A stretch of 64,000 nucleotides of DNA from contig JALUTQ010000035.1 in the NCBI GenBank assembly GCA_032718865.1, forward strand, positions 806,001 through 870,000, read 5' to 3'. The position numbers were made by a program, and so were the translations under genes. Position 1 is the stretch's first letter; each line of letters opens with the position of its first letter. The notes under the pieces are model-generated. The model saw nothing but the letters and a program-made list of their open reading frames with translations, had not been told where the DNA came from and made no database searches. The stretch is from Tilletia caries (lineage: Eukaryota > Basidiomycota > Exobasidiomycetes > Tilletiales > Tilletiaceae). Positions 52,932-64,000 of the stretch are shown here, one piece after another.

Positions 52932-53085
52932 GCTGCAGCAGCAGCAGCAATATCAGCATCAGCAGCAGCAGCATGAGGCGCAATATCAGCACCAGCATCA
53001 TGAGCAAGCTCATCAGCACCATCATCAGCACCAGCATCATGAGCATGCTCATCAGCAGCAGCAGCAGCAGCAGCATGCTCATCAT

Positions 53086-53159
<74 letters not shown>

Positions 53160-53466
53160 TGAGCAGCAACTACGTGAACAACAACAACAACAAGCTCATC
53201 ACTATCAGCAGCAACAACACAATCTGCAACAGCGACAGGATGCTCATCAGCATCAGCAGCATGTTCAACCAGCAGCAACAGCGGCCTTATTCGACTCGCC
53301 CTTAGCCATGCCGGCACCGATGTCTAGCTCGCTTCCTAACACTGGTCCTCCACAGCACCAGTATCTTGACACGACGCCTAATAATCTATTCGCGCATGGT
53401 GGTGTTGCGTCACGGGACAACCTGCTGCGCTCTCCCTCGCCGGTGTCGCCATTACCGCCACGTTAA
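50010..53466 (+). CDS. HMG-box transcription factor with long Gln/His tract
   Basis: Four exons (50010-50436, 50514-50538, 50627-50949, 51020-53466) join in frame to 1073 aa. Splicing creates VPRPPNAWILYRSAK (from about residue 148), the first helix of a MATA-type HMG box, and, further on, MSKNLGELWRTEPKEVKDFY with YELAEKKRAEHEATHPGYKY and KPRK, helices two and three. Between them lies an insertion of about 60 residues rich in Ser/Thr/Pro, so the box is split. An Ala run (about 51151-51180) and a very long Gln/His region (52640-53290) follow. HMG proteins of this type bind DNA as sequence-specific regulators, often of mating or development in basidiomycetes; the target here is unknown. A minus-strand Leu or Val run over 52768-53317 is just the antisense of this tract. 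Confidence 0.85.
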
Positions 53467-54113
53467 CTACGCAGGCATGCTTCGACTCAACGCTTCGTAC
53501 CGCAGCAGCACTTCTTTCAGCTCCCCATTTGTCTACCTGTCTTCTTTGTTTTCTAGCGTCTCCTTCGCATCGCTGCTGCTTGTTATTACCACTTCGTATT
53601 CTCTTCGCACCATACACACACCTGTTTTTTTTTTGTTTTTTTTTTAAGTTCTGCGTCCCCAATACGAGGCCGGCAGGTTCTGTCAGACTCTGGATGCTAC
53701 ATAATATTTCCTCCATCCTTTGCATTCTTCCTACTGTAATCACTTGCTCTCACCACGATGCTCCATCCAGTGCCGCTCTTGCCACCCCCGCAATGCTCCA
53801 GCACAAGTTGACCTTGTGCGCGTTGCTGGTGTAATCTTACTTGCCAGTCATGACCCCTTTCGCATCGCTCGCGATCAAGAGACTGCATAGCCCTCATCAG
53901 CGTGCGGCACCTTGCTGGGAGACAGCGAGCTCGTCGACTGATCCACGTGCTGTGCCTCATGAGCGCATGGGCCTGCAAACTAGTCAAGAAGACGGTGGTC
54001 GCGACGCCCCGAACGCCCAACGCAAGGCGTGCTTGGTGAAAGGCTGTAAGAGGTGGTGAGTCGGATGGGACCCAGGATAAGATTGACAATCTGTAGGCAA
54101 CTGCATGCAGTGC
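53467..54113. other. Intergenic, convergent 3' flanks
   Basis: It lies between the HMG-gene stop and the OPT transporter stop. It has T runs at 53625-53645 that could aid 3' end formation of the HMG transcript. Frames on either strand are short and unsupported. Confidence 0.35.
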
Positions 54114-57100
54114 TCATGAACCTGGTTTACAGTGCTCCGAGTCGAGGACCGGGTTCCCTGCCCAATGCGGGATCGGCGTGTATTTGAGTAGTGTTACGCT
54201 CAGCAGGAACACGACAAGTGCGTTGATCGAGGCACCTGGAGAAATGGAGCAGAAGAAGGTTCGGCGTTCAGCTTATATGCTTGTGATGGACCAGTTGATC
54301 CTACCATAGCAACAGGCGAGGCGTAAGGACATACCTGCATCTAGTGCGGCGGACAGGACGTAATTGTACTTCGCAAACCAGCCAGGGTGTTTGCGGCGAG
54401 CCCAGCTTTGAGACATGTACTGTAGTGAAAAGTAAGAGAGGTTATGACCGTGCTTCGCAAGCTACAAAGGTTGCTAAGGCTCGCGCTACCACTTGGCCCG
54501 GAAGTCTGAACTTACTGCGGCGATGAAACCGCTCGTAATGATCTGTCGACGGCGAGAGCACAGTGTTGGAGATTGAAAGCGGATTCCAAGGGTTTGAGAA
54601 CAAAGAAGGAAGAAGGGTTGACAAATCAGTAATCAGTATTCGACTCTCCGCACCAGCACAATGCACTCTTCCTGCAATGATAACGGACACCCGAAATCGG
54701 CGGTTGAGGCGGCGAGGCTTGAGAACCTACATTGGTGGGAATCTGAGGAGGCGCTCCCGCTCCATGGAAGATAATAGGCCAGGCTATGCGATCGTATGGG
54801 AAGTCGGTGACGAAGTCGGAAACTTTGCCAAGGACACCCCGAGTTCCGATACCTCCCGAATGCAAACTACCAGTTGCACCTGCATGAGGACGGGAACGTC
54901 GCTGCGAACGCCTCTTACTGAAGAATCGATGTAACATCCATGGCCCGACTGGGGCAAGAGCGCCCAGCACGAAGCCATAGTATACTGTAATCGTACCATA
55001 GACATGTTGAGCTTCGAGTATGCGCAGGCGCAGGCGCGATCGCTTCTCGACCAAGTCCCTAGCACATATGTGACGTGGATACGAAAGCGCACTCACATTG
55101 CCGGTACTTTCCGCTGAAAAACTCCGCAGGTCCCACCTTGAGCGATAGAAAGTGCATCAGGGATCAGCGATCAGCCAGCAGGACGGTTCTGAGTTGAGAG
55201 CAGCCAGTGACAGACTTACAGCACCCCAGATCACAGAGGCACTGTGAGGTTAACGTGTGGTGAAGAATGATGTGTTGAGCTGCTGCCTGCATCACGTATG
55301 AAGCCTGGAGTGCTGAGAGACTATACATACCTGTAGAAAATGTTGACTTTGCGCCCGTCCCACTGGCAAGAGCAAGAGACCATGTCAGTCATCTCTCGCA
55401 AACGGACTCTAACAGTTGAGCACTCCGAGATCTGATGGAATCCGAAGCCTGAAACCCACCTGCCCCGTCGGATCAATCTCGCTGCCATCGAGGAACTTCC
55501 TGTACCCACTGGCGGGGTCGAGCACAATGCGAAGGACGATGTAGTTCACAATGCACCCGATCACGGTCCCAAGAGTTTGTGCGACGAACATGTGCTTTGG
55601 CGGTACCCTGCAGCGAGTAGAGTAGTCAGACAATGACTGTTATCAAGCGTCGACACCGACAGGGCAATCACCGGACGCTCGTATTACTCACTTCATGTAG
55701 CTGCGTGTCCAGACAACGGATGGGCGGTCAGGATAATGCTCTCAGGCGATCGCGAATGTGTCGGAACTTACTGTCCCAACTTGAGGTCCGTCACCAAATC
55801 CAACGCTTGCGACATGGCTGTGGAGAGATGCATCTCGTGTGAGCGCCTATTCGATAGGTGGTCCTGTCCGCGTGAAACGTACTCATGTAACTAAGGAGTT
55901 GCCAGAACGTAAGAAGTCAGTGAGGCCGAGTCTGTATCACACTTGATCAGTAGCACTCTACTCACCCATAGCATTTGAACGCAACGTCTGCGAAGGTTGG
56001 GTTTCGGTGGAACATAGGCGAGCGTCAGTAACGATCCCGACGTGGATGTTCTTACTGGGTATCGTTACTCACTAGCAATTGGTCTTCCAGGCATGAGGTA
56101 GCCTGCGACGAACTCAGTGATCACGTTCAGTCCGATGCTCGTATCTGACGTTGCTTTGATCACACCGACAGGGAGCAGGAAGAGTAGTGCAATGGCCACA
56201 CTGAGGAGGAGTGCCCATACCTTCGTAAAGAAGAAGCGAAGAAACATCACGTTCGTCAATATCTTTGTCTCAGGGCAGCCTTGAGACTTTTAACGTACCG
56301 GCAGTTGCAAGGGCGAGAACATTACGAGGAGAACGCTGGCGCCGAGGGAAAGGGATACCGTGACGATGTACCAGCTCTTCGGGACAGGCTCGTAAGCCAG
56401 CATGAGACGATTGTGTATGTCCTGTTCCAAAGATACAAGACGGCGAACGTTAATGCCTTGCGCTTGAACTGTACATTCACCATACTTGCCACGTACCTCG
56501 CTGACGTTGGATCGCATTGCCCGCTTCATGTCCTTCCAGTGCCACAGAATGACATGGGAGACCTGTAACACGGTGAGCAAGTCTGAGTGAGCGGAACGTT
56601 TCTCTTTCCCTACGTTTAGCTATCTGCTCACCATGCTCGTCAGTATGGCAAACTAGTGAAAAGTAGGAACTCAATGTCAGTCTACGTTTGTCAAGCCTGC
56701 TCATTGCACAGCACTCACACTTATGCCGTATGTGAAAGCGACTGCAGAATCAAGAAGCGGGAAAGCAGTCAATAAGTGATAGTGCTTTGCAAACTCCAGC
56801 TGGACAGAGACTCACAGAATGGTGTGAGAAGGATGGGCCTCTTCTTACTCCACTTGGTCTGATCCAACGTGTTCTCTGGCGTGAGGACGCTCGATACATC
56901 AAACTTGGTGAAGTTTGTCGTGAAGAGACCTGCGGAGATCGGTGTCTCGCCGTAGGATTGGTAATCCCAGAAGTTGCAGAAGTACAAAATCGGGGTGATG
57001 ATGTACATGGTGATACCGATGCCGGAATAGAAGTTGAGTGCAGCTGTGACAAGGTAAAGAAGGAATCGTCAGTATGAGTGTGTGCTTTGGATTTGCTGCA

Positions 57101-58710
57101 GGTTCCAGAAGGGAGCTCACCCCACTGCATTACGTTTCAAGGAGCAGGAGATTGTTGGAAAAAGTCACTTTCGTCAACGTCAACTTCAATGGATAAGCCT
57201 TGTGATTACAACATACCCAGGGCTGGTACAATGGTCCGCTACTGCCGACGGCAGTCCAATCCAGGGAGAAGTTGAGGATGCCGAACCCGTGGAAGCCACT
57301 GCTCATCACTCGAAAGGCGCGACTCGAATTGTCCACCAGGCACAGGACAGCGATGGACGAAAGTGTTGGAAAGATCAAGCTTGGGAAGCTATCATTGAAG
57401 GAAGAGCTTGATGGACTTAGAAAATGGCTCTGACAGCGCGCAACGTTCTTTCGACTCACAACTGGTAGAGAACCGTTGCTGTGAAGACCAAGGTAAAGAA
57501 CCGTAAACGCGCTCGCATATTCAGGGCCGATGCACCTGAGACAGCGGCAGAAGCGCCGGCGCTTCCATCACCGCCTGCGCCATGCAGAGTGTAGAAGAGA
57601 GACGTGGTGACGAGAGTGGAGGGGAAGATCATCGATGGCGGTTTGACCAGAGCATTCTGGGCCAGGCCTGCAAAGCCAAAGCCGAGAACTTGCGTAGTGA
57701 TCAGAAGAGTGAGTGAAGCGAGGGTGGACATGCGCTGATGAAAGAAGAGCTCTGGAGGGAACAATAGAGTCGCAAAAGTGATTGATTTCAATGCGATTTG
57801 TCGAAAGGATTCAAGTGCAAGTCGAGATGCTCACCTTGAATATTGAGAATGTCACTCGCATACGACGAGCTTGCACCGGACGAGACGAGGACCGCGATAA
57901 GGAGGTGCTCCTTGATGCTGAAAGGCCCCGGATTGAGAGAGAAGCTGCCGAGGAAAGGGACGCGCACGATCCGGGGAGGCAAGACCCGTGCAAGCCATCG
58001 TCCCGTGGGCAAGCTGACAAGAATGACAAAGTAGCTGGAGACGAGCGAACCATCGAGCTCCGAGTCAGTCTGGGGAAAATCTCGAAGCGGGAGCTGTCCT
58101 TTCGCTCACCTGCTAAAGCTCGGAGAATTCGACTTGTAGAAGAATGTCTGCAGCCGTCAGCGAGGTGGTAAAGAAGCGCGTCAGCCAGGCAGGGGCAATT
58201 TGAAGCGCATATAGTCCAAGGAGGAGATTGCAGCCTCACCTGAGCCACGGCGGCTCCCAAGACACAGAGCAGACTGCCGATGAGCACGACGCGGAAGGTG
58301 AGAGATGGCAGTGTGGGGTCGTCTGTCTCGGGGACCACCTTGCGCACGGGGTTATCGTCGTCCAGCTCATCCTTGCCCTCCGATCGTTTGCCCCCCGACC
58401 GTCTGAGCGGAACGCTATCCTCCTCCTCTTGCCCCAAGCCGTAGCTGAGCTCGGGGAGCTCCAGGTCATCGTCATCGTCGTCGTCATCGGAGTGCTCTGC
58501 CTTGACGGGCTGCTTGGCGCTCGAGGCTTTGAGGCCGCTCTGGCCGGGCGTGAGGGGTGTGAGAGCGATGGCTTCGTCGAGTTCATCGTGTCGCGAGCTG
58601 CCTGCAGTCGCTCCACGAGCTCCTCCGGCAACCGTCTGGCGCGTGCCTGTTCCCGGAAGCGGCAGACGTTCTAGCGATGAGCGCTGTGGGACGGGCTCGT
58701 AGCCGGCCAT
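54114..58710 (-). CDS. Oligopeptide transporter (OPT family)
   Basis: The ATG at 58710 opens a cytosolic N-tail of about 130 residues with an acidic cluster (HSDDDDDDDDLELPELSYG), then the first membrane span (FRVVLIGSLLCVLGAAVAQ). OPT hallmarks follow: GSFSLNPGPFSIKEHLLIAV (about 57900), ITTQVLGFGFAGLAQNALVK (57650-57700) with PSMIFPSTLVTTSLFYTLHG, MYIITPILYFCNFWD (about 56970-57010), TDPTGQVGFR-like loop segments (55450-55500), and near the end SQSWARRKHPGWFAKYNYVL with SAALDAG. The last exon reads ASINALVVFLLSVTLLKYTP and stops at 54114. About a dozen short introns. OPT proteins use the proton gradient to import small peptides, glutathione or metal chelates at the plasma membrane; the substrate is not predictable. 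Family certain, exon map partial. Confidence 0.9.
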
Positions 58711-59150
58711 GCTGGAGAATGGAAGCGGCGAGCGGTCGGCGGACAGGAAGGATCAAAACACAGCAGCCCGCCAAGGAAGAACGCGGTGAGAGCAGTCAGC
58801 AGTCAGAACTCAGAGCTCGGGATACAAATGTCACACGCATGCAACCGTCTTGGGAGTCGGGGCCGGGGCGTCGTCCATTCCTTCGCATCTCATTCCATTT
58901 CGGCGGGCTTGGAACACGTTATCTTATGTATCTACCTCCCATCCACGCTCTCACTCGCACGGCCGCAGCTTGTACTTTGGCTCGGATGGAATCGAAGCCA
59001 GAGCTGTCTGAACAGCTGCAGGATCAATCTGTATATTGCATTTCCATAGAGAGCTAGAGTATAGGCGTCCTAAGCTGCCTAATGCCTTTCGCGAACCGCG
59101 AGCCTGTCGGCGTGTCCAAATGTATATCCAAGAAGGGTGGTATCTCCGGT

Positions 59151-60186
59151 TCAGGAGACGGTCACGCTCAGGACGGCGGTCCGACCATCGAGGGCGATGC
59201 CGTGGTTGATGCCGTCACTGCCGGAGGGAAGCAGACCACTGACATACGACACGGTGGCGATGAACTTCTTGCCCTTGTATGACGAGGACTTGGTGGCAGC
59301 TTTGACGATAGCGTCGCGATCTGATTGGTATGAGGGCTCACAGCTCGTGTTATTCAGCAACAGGAGCTCCTGGAAGGAACAAGGTGACTTCTCATAGAGA
59401 CAGAAGGGGGTGGGCACTCACCAAGGTCATATCCGTCGGCGACAATGTCGTGGTGGTCAAAGATGGTCTTTTCGCGGCTGGCAGCGAGGAACCAGGCCTG
59501 AGTGCCCTGTTGCTGCCAGAATCTGTCCGAGAACAAAGACACACCATACTTGAGGTCAGTTTTGCTACACTATATAACTCATTCGGTCCTCCCCCTCTCC
59601 CAGTTCCGCTCATGCCTCACCTGAAATGCGAGCCTCCAATGGCGCTCTCGAGACAGGAGCCTTCCGCGTCCGGATCCTCCCCATAGGCGAATCGGATCTC
59701 GCCCTCCTGGTCCCTCAGGCTACGCGAGTCAATGTAGGCTTGCATGGCACCGCCGTCATGGAGACCGAAACATTCCTTCCCTGCAAATCATCAGAAATGA
59801 CGTTGTGTGAGACGTACGGTAAGGCGGCAAGGATGCGGGGCCGTCATGCGCTGGTTCAATACGTACCGTAGCCTGTTTGCCGTAGTTCAATCAATGATCG
59901 AGTGGAGTTCGAGATCAGACGGAAGTGTCAGCCCCGCTTGACGAAGATGTCCTTGTCAGTACAGTGACTCACCGATGGCTTTGTACCAGGAGCTGAAGGT
60001 ATCCGCCGCTCCGATGCCCGTGACAATGATGTTCAGAGGTTCTCCATTGGAATTGCCGGGAAAGTATCCGAGTGACGAGCCGCCAAAGCTCTTGGGGTCG
60101 GCATAGCCACTCTGGCGAGTTTGAATGGAGGCAGCTGAGGCAAGGGTGACGAAGGCCAGGGCGGTGAGGGCCTTGATGGACACCAT
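59151..60186 (-). CDS. Small secreted protein of a basidiomycete-conserved family, with a 6-nt exon
   Basis: Predicted exons 60186-59973, 59872-59867, 59780-59621, 59522-59422 and 59320-59151 join in frame to 216 aa. The N-terminus MVSIKALTALAFVTLASAAS is a signal peptide. Downstream features are NGEPLNIIVTGIGA, ECFGLHDGG, CLESAIGGSHFRFWQQQGTQ, AWFLAASREK, FDHHDIVADGYDLDRD and GINHGIALDGRTAVLSV. This pattern (a 'GEPLN(I/V)I(V/I)', 'EC(L/F)G(L/I)H', 'GG.HFR.W' series) is common among secreted proteins of unknown function in basidiomycetes. The second exon is only GCTACG, flanked by AG and GTACGT; skipping it keeps the frame but deletes two residues next to the family's ECxG motif. Function unknown. 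Confidence 0.75.
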
Positions 60187-61179
60187 TCTGCCGCTGGTCG
60201 GGTGGGTGGATAGGGGTCGGCAAGGGAAGGGGAGTGGCACAAAGGAGGAGGGGAAGAAGGAGGGGGAGGCAAGAGACAAGGACAGGAGAAGGTTAGGAAG
60301 GGGCAGGAGAAAAGATCAGTTCACGAACAGGGAGACCCGAACCATGGTGCGTCGCTCCCGAAAGAGGAAGCCTTCTACTTATACATCCTCCGCCTCCGCA
60401 CGGGTCGACTATAGTCAGTGAGAGAGCGTGCCCAGGCGGACAGAGGCACACAACAAGCCACAAGGGTCCAATCATGCAACGTGCCAGAAGCACCGTTACC
60501 GAGTTCGAGGCGGTGGAACGCGGGTATCCATGACCTTGGCCTGAGGAAGTGCCATATTCGAGAAGCTGGAGCACTGCGGCGCACACGTTCCTGATCCCCG
60601 CAGCCGGAAATGTCGTGTGTTCCGCCGCCCACCTTTAAGAGGTCGGCCAGCGTCAGCGGTCGGCCGTTTGGACCAAGAGCGAAGTGGAAGGAAGTAGGTC
60701 GACGCTATGGATAATGGGTTGTGACTTGTGAGCGTGTGAGCATTGACCATGATCCAAACCCTCAAGTACGACCTACATATCGAAGATGACTTAAGACGAG
60801 CCAGAGGATGTACAGTACTGCAACTTGATCACGCCCTTTCTACTACTTAGGGATTCTATGAGGTGGATGGACGCGTCGGATTCTTGTGTGCGCAAGTCGA
60901 TAATCCCTCTCTCCTCCTCATCCTCGTCCTCTCCCTACACGTCCTCGTCCTCATCGTTGCCGGCATGGGGGAAATGGAAAATAGAAAGTCTGTGCGTCTG
61001 TGTTATTTTGCGAATTACGTACCATGGAAATGTTGGACCTTCCCCCCCCCCTCCCTTCCGGACCTGCGCTTGAGCACGACCCGCACGACTACGACTCCGT
61101 TCCACAGCGGACCGAGTCGACTTCTTGGTGACAGCCAGCATCAGCTTCAGCAGCGCAGCGTTCGACAACGAAGCGCACC
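60187..61179. promoter_or_regulatory. Divergent promoter region between the secreted-protein gene and SPT5
   Basis: About 1 kb with no supported gene. A GGAAGG/GGGAGG-rich patch lies at 60225-60310 and a TCCTC-rich tract (TCCTCATCCTCGTCC) at 60910-60960. Overlapping ORFs here are low-complexity. Confidence 0.35.
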
Positions 61180-64000
61180 ATGGCCCCAGACGAACCCAAG
61201 AAGCGCAGAGCCGTCGACGACGACGACGACGACGACGAGGAAGAGCTCGACCCCGACGAGATCGAGCGTCGCATTGCGGACTTCTCCGACAACGAGGACG
61301 ACGACGACGACGACGACGATGATGACGACGACGACGACGTTGGCGGACGCCGCAAGAAGCAGAAGCGCGCCCGCAACAAGTTTCTCGACGTCGAAGCCGA
61401 GGTCGACGATTCCGACGAGGAAATCGAGGATGAGGAGGAAGGCTTTGGCCCTGAGGGTGAGCTGCAACTCAGACTGATGTCTCTCTCTCTCTGTGGAATC
61501 GCGAGTTCGTACTGACAATTCCAATACACCACAGCCGGATTCATCGACGAGGAAGACATCAACGACAATGCAGTCTCCCGCCGTCGAGCTGCAGCGGACA
61601 ATGAGAATCTCGATCGGATGCGAAGACAGACGGAGAACCAGACCGCCGAAGAGGTGGCACGCGACCTCCGCAAGCGATACGGTCGCATGGCCCGTCGCAA
61701 GGACACAGGCACCTCCGACAACGTCCCCCGTCAGGCCCTCATGCCCGATGTCGAAGACCCAAGTCTCTGGGCCGTGCCCGTCAAGATAGGCAGAGAGCGC
61801 GAAATCGTCATCACCATCATGCGCAAGGCTTTCGAGTCCCTTCAAGGCATAAAGGGTCAGGCCCCGGCTCCCATGGCCATCCACTCCGCCTTTTGCCGTG
61901 ACTCAATCCCAGGCAAGATTTACGTCGAGTCTCGTCGACCCGATTCCGTCATCGAGGCCGTCACCGGCATCGTCGGAGTGTACGGTCGAACGGCGGACAA
62001 GCTCTTCCTCGTTCCCATCGAGGAGATGGCAGACTTGCTCAAGCTCACCAAGATCGAACACGAAGTCAAGGTCGGAGGATGGGTACGCTTCAAGCGGGGG
62101 AAGCACATAGGCGATCTGGCTCAAGTCATCGATGTCAGTCAGAACGGAGAAGAGGTCGGAATCAAGTTCGTGCCACGCATCGACATGAATCCATCCGAGC
62201 AAGATTTCATCGAGGACAAGCGCGGTGTCAAGCGACGGCGGAACTTGGGCAGCGGCAAAAATGCTATCAACAAACGACCACAGCCACAACGCTTCGTGCC
62301 GGCCGAGGTTCAGAGGGTATATCCTGGTGAAGTGGCCAAGCGCGGTAAGGATATCTACAAGTTCCACAACGAAGATTACCGCAACGGCTTCTGCGAGAAG
62401 GATGTCAAAGTAACTTCCCTCGTCGTCGAGGATGTGCAGCCTACGCTGCAAGAGATCGAACTCTTCCAAGGCGTCACCGCGGAAGTCGATGACGAGGGCA
62501 ATGTGATTGAATCGGTCAATCTACGCCAGTTGGCTCAGCTCAAGCGGAAGGCCAACGAAGTCGTCGTCCAGCCCGGTGACCATGTCGAGGTCTTCGAAGG
62601 CGAGCAGCGCGGCGTCCGCGGTACCGTCGATGCTATCAACGGACAGGTCATCATCATCAGCATGGAGCACGATGAAATGGACGGCACCAAGGTCGAAGTC
62701 CAGCTCGATCAGGTCCGCAAGACCTTCAAGCCCGGTGACCACGTCAAGGTCGGCTTCGGCGACCACACCGACGAGACCGGTATGGTGCTTAAGGTCGAAG
62801 GCGAGACGACCACCTTCCTCTCCGATCTGACGATGAAGGAGGTTGCCGTTTTCTCCAAAGACCTGCGCGAGGCCGCCGAGGTCGGTTCCGGTCTGGCCAC
62901 AGTCGCTGGCTTCAACGTGCACGATCTGGTGATGTGCAACCATCGGGCGGCGGTGATTTTCAACATCGAACGCGAAGGGTTCCGGATCCTTGACGAAGAA
63001 GGGAATACGCACCTGGTCCCTCCGAGATCGCTGTTGCTGTTGAAGAACGCCTTCAGTGTCTGCATTGACCACGAAGGTCATGAGATCCGTAAGGGTGATA
63101 CGATGAAGGAGACGGAGGGAGATGTGAGTTCAAGAAATACTTTCCGCCATCATGCGTCCTATATGCTAACGGAACTGACACGTGTCTCTCTACCTTCAGT
63201 CTCCGCGCAACGGCAAAGTCATTCAGACCTACCAGTCAGGTGTAGTCTTCCTCTTCAGCCGAGACATATCCGAGAACAACGGTGTCTGGTATGCGTCTCC
63301 GAGCCGCCTAACCCCTTTGACCCCGCGTCACATGGGCACATCGGTCAAAGACAGTCTCGACAAGATGAACCCGGCGATGAACATGCAGCTGATGGCTTCG
63401 CGCGGGATCGATCCCACCGCAATGGCACACGTTGCTCTGGGTGGACGAACGAAGGACTACTTCAAGGGCCGACACGTGGTGGTGGTGAAGGGACCCTTCA
63501 AGAGCTGCCGCGGTATCATCAAGGAGACGTTGCCGGATGGTATGGCACGCGTTGAGCTGCATACGACGAACAGGAATGAGACGTTCCCCCTCGCAATCCT
63601 GAAGGAGAAAGAGTGAGTTACTCGGCAGAGCTGCAGCATTTATCTGCCTCAACGCGCTGCTTGGTTTGCTCACCTTGAGATTCTTTGTACAGTCCTCATA
63701 CCGGCCAATCAAAGCCTCTGGCGATCGGCGGTGGGCCTGGCTCCAACTTTGGTCCTGCGCAAGGCAGAAGCAACATGAGTACGCCTTACAGCTCCGGGCC
63801 AAACGGGATCATGGGACCACCTGTCATGCCCATGGGAGGTCGTACTCCCTACGGCGGAATGGCACCGGGGATGGGTGGTGGTGGCGCGACTACTTACGGT
63901 GCCGCTATGAGCGGAAGTGCGACCGCCTATGGAGGCGGCACTGGCTACGGTGGCCAAACTGCCTATGGCAACATGGCCAACGGCGGCAAGACACCGGCAT
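61180..64000 (+). CDS. SPT5: Transcription elongation factor SPT5 (3' end beyond window)
   Basis: Partner of SPT4; it binds RNA polymerase II and controls pausing, elongation and mRNA processing. Exons 61180-61456, 61535-63123, 63200-63612 and 63693 onward, all in frame. The N-terminus is extremely acidic (residues 14-75 include a run of Asp). The NGN domain follows (SLWAVPVKIGREREIVITIM, then GKIYVESRRPDSVIEAVTGI), then several KOW units: GGWVRFKRGKHIGDLAQVID, QPGDHVEVFEGEQRGVRGTV, KPGDHVKVGFGDHTDETGMV, FNVHDLVMCNHRAAVIFNIE, and FKGRHVVVVKGPFKSCRGII. The fourth exon enters the C-terminal repeat region (GGRTPYGGMAPG and similar), the target of Cdk9/Bur1 kinases. It is cut by the window end. 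Confidence 0.95.

Noticed and set aside
52514..53317. Minus-strand frames of hundreds of Val or Leu residues
   Set aside because: They are the antisense of the CAA/CAG repeat of the HMG-box gene and have no independent support.
61147..63081. Minus-strand frames of up to 245 aa over SPT5
   Set aside because: They are shadows of the SPT5 reading frame, with low-complexity Val runs opposite the Asp run.

Overview
The window looks like nuclear DNA of a basidiomycete fungus. Genes are interrupted by many short GT-AG introns of roughly 50-110 bp and are packed on both strands. The recognisable proteins are fungal: arginine-type carbamoyl-phosphate synthase with a mitochondrial presequence, DNA polymerase delta catalytic subunit, SPT5, a short pyruvate dehydrogenase protein-X-like protein, an OPT transporter, an HMG-box regulator, otubain and a METTL4-type methyltransferase. 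The transposons (a KDZ-like element and a MULE) also fit Basidiomycota. I cannot name the genus from sequence alone.

Layout. 1-2.8 kb: 5' part of CPA2 (minus). 3.1-5.5 kb: a 585-bp terminal-inverted-repeat element, a 728-bp foldback element and a non-LTR retrotransposon remnant. 5.9-11.7 kb: METTL4-like (minus), a MITE, otubain (plus), a small membrane protein (minus) and a TPMT-family thiol methyltransferase (plus). 12.1-13.3 kb: a mosaic of broken gene pieces (tRNA isopentenyltransferase, a secreted protein, CPA2, the 3' end of the PDX1-like gene). 13.5-17.2 kb: a response-regulator protein and the PDX1-like gene, both minus. 17.25-17.73 kb: a second MITE copy, inverted and identical by eye to the first.

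17.7-25.5 kb is gene-poor. It holds a degenerate direct repeat, a mitochondrial phosphate carrier pseudogene and a possible coiled-coil gene remnant. 25.55-26.88 kb: an apparently intact Tc1-type transposon. 27.3-28.7 kb: a secreted flavin amine oxidase with a one-base frameshift. 28.9-33.6 kb: POL3 (minus) with two MCB motifs upstream. 34.1-38.0 kb: a MULE with a SWIM-type transposase. 39.6-46.8 kb: a 7.2-kb KDZ-like element with a frameshifted transposase and an intact 436-aa accessory gene of unknown function. 48.0-48.3 kb: a small inverted-repeat element. 50.0-53.5 kb: an HMG-box protein with an interrupted HMG domain and a very long Gln/His tract. 54.1-58.7 kb: OPT transporter (minus). 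59.2-60.2 kb: a small secreted protein with a predicted 6-nt exon (minus). 61.2 kb to the end: SPT5, cut by the window edge.

The core genes are unrelated housekeeping functions and do not form a pathway. The main themes are several transposon classes sitting in gene promoters, and a patch of captured or duplicated gene fragments bracketed by an inverted MITE pair. All intron and splice calls are by eye from GT/AG signals, reading-frame closure and protein-family memory; no alignment or database search was run.
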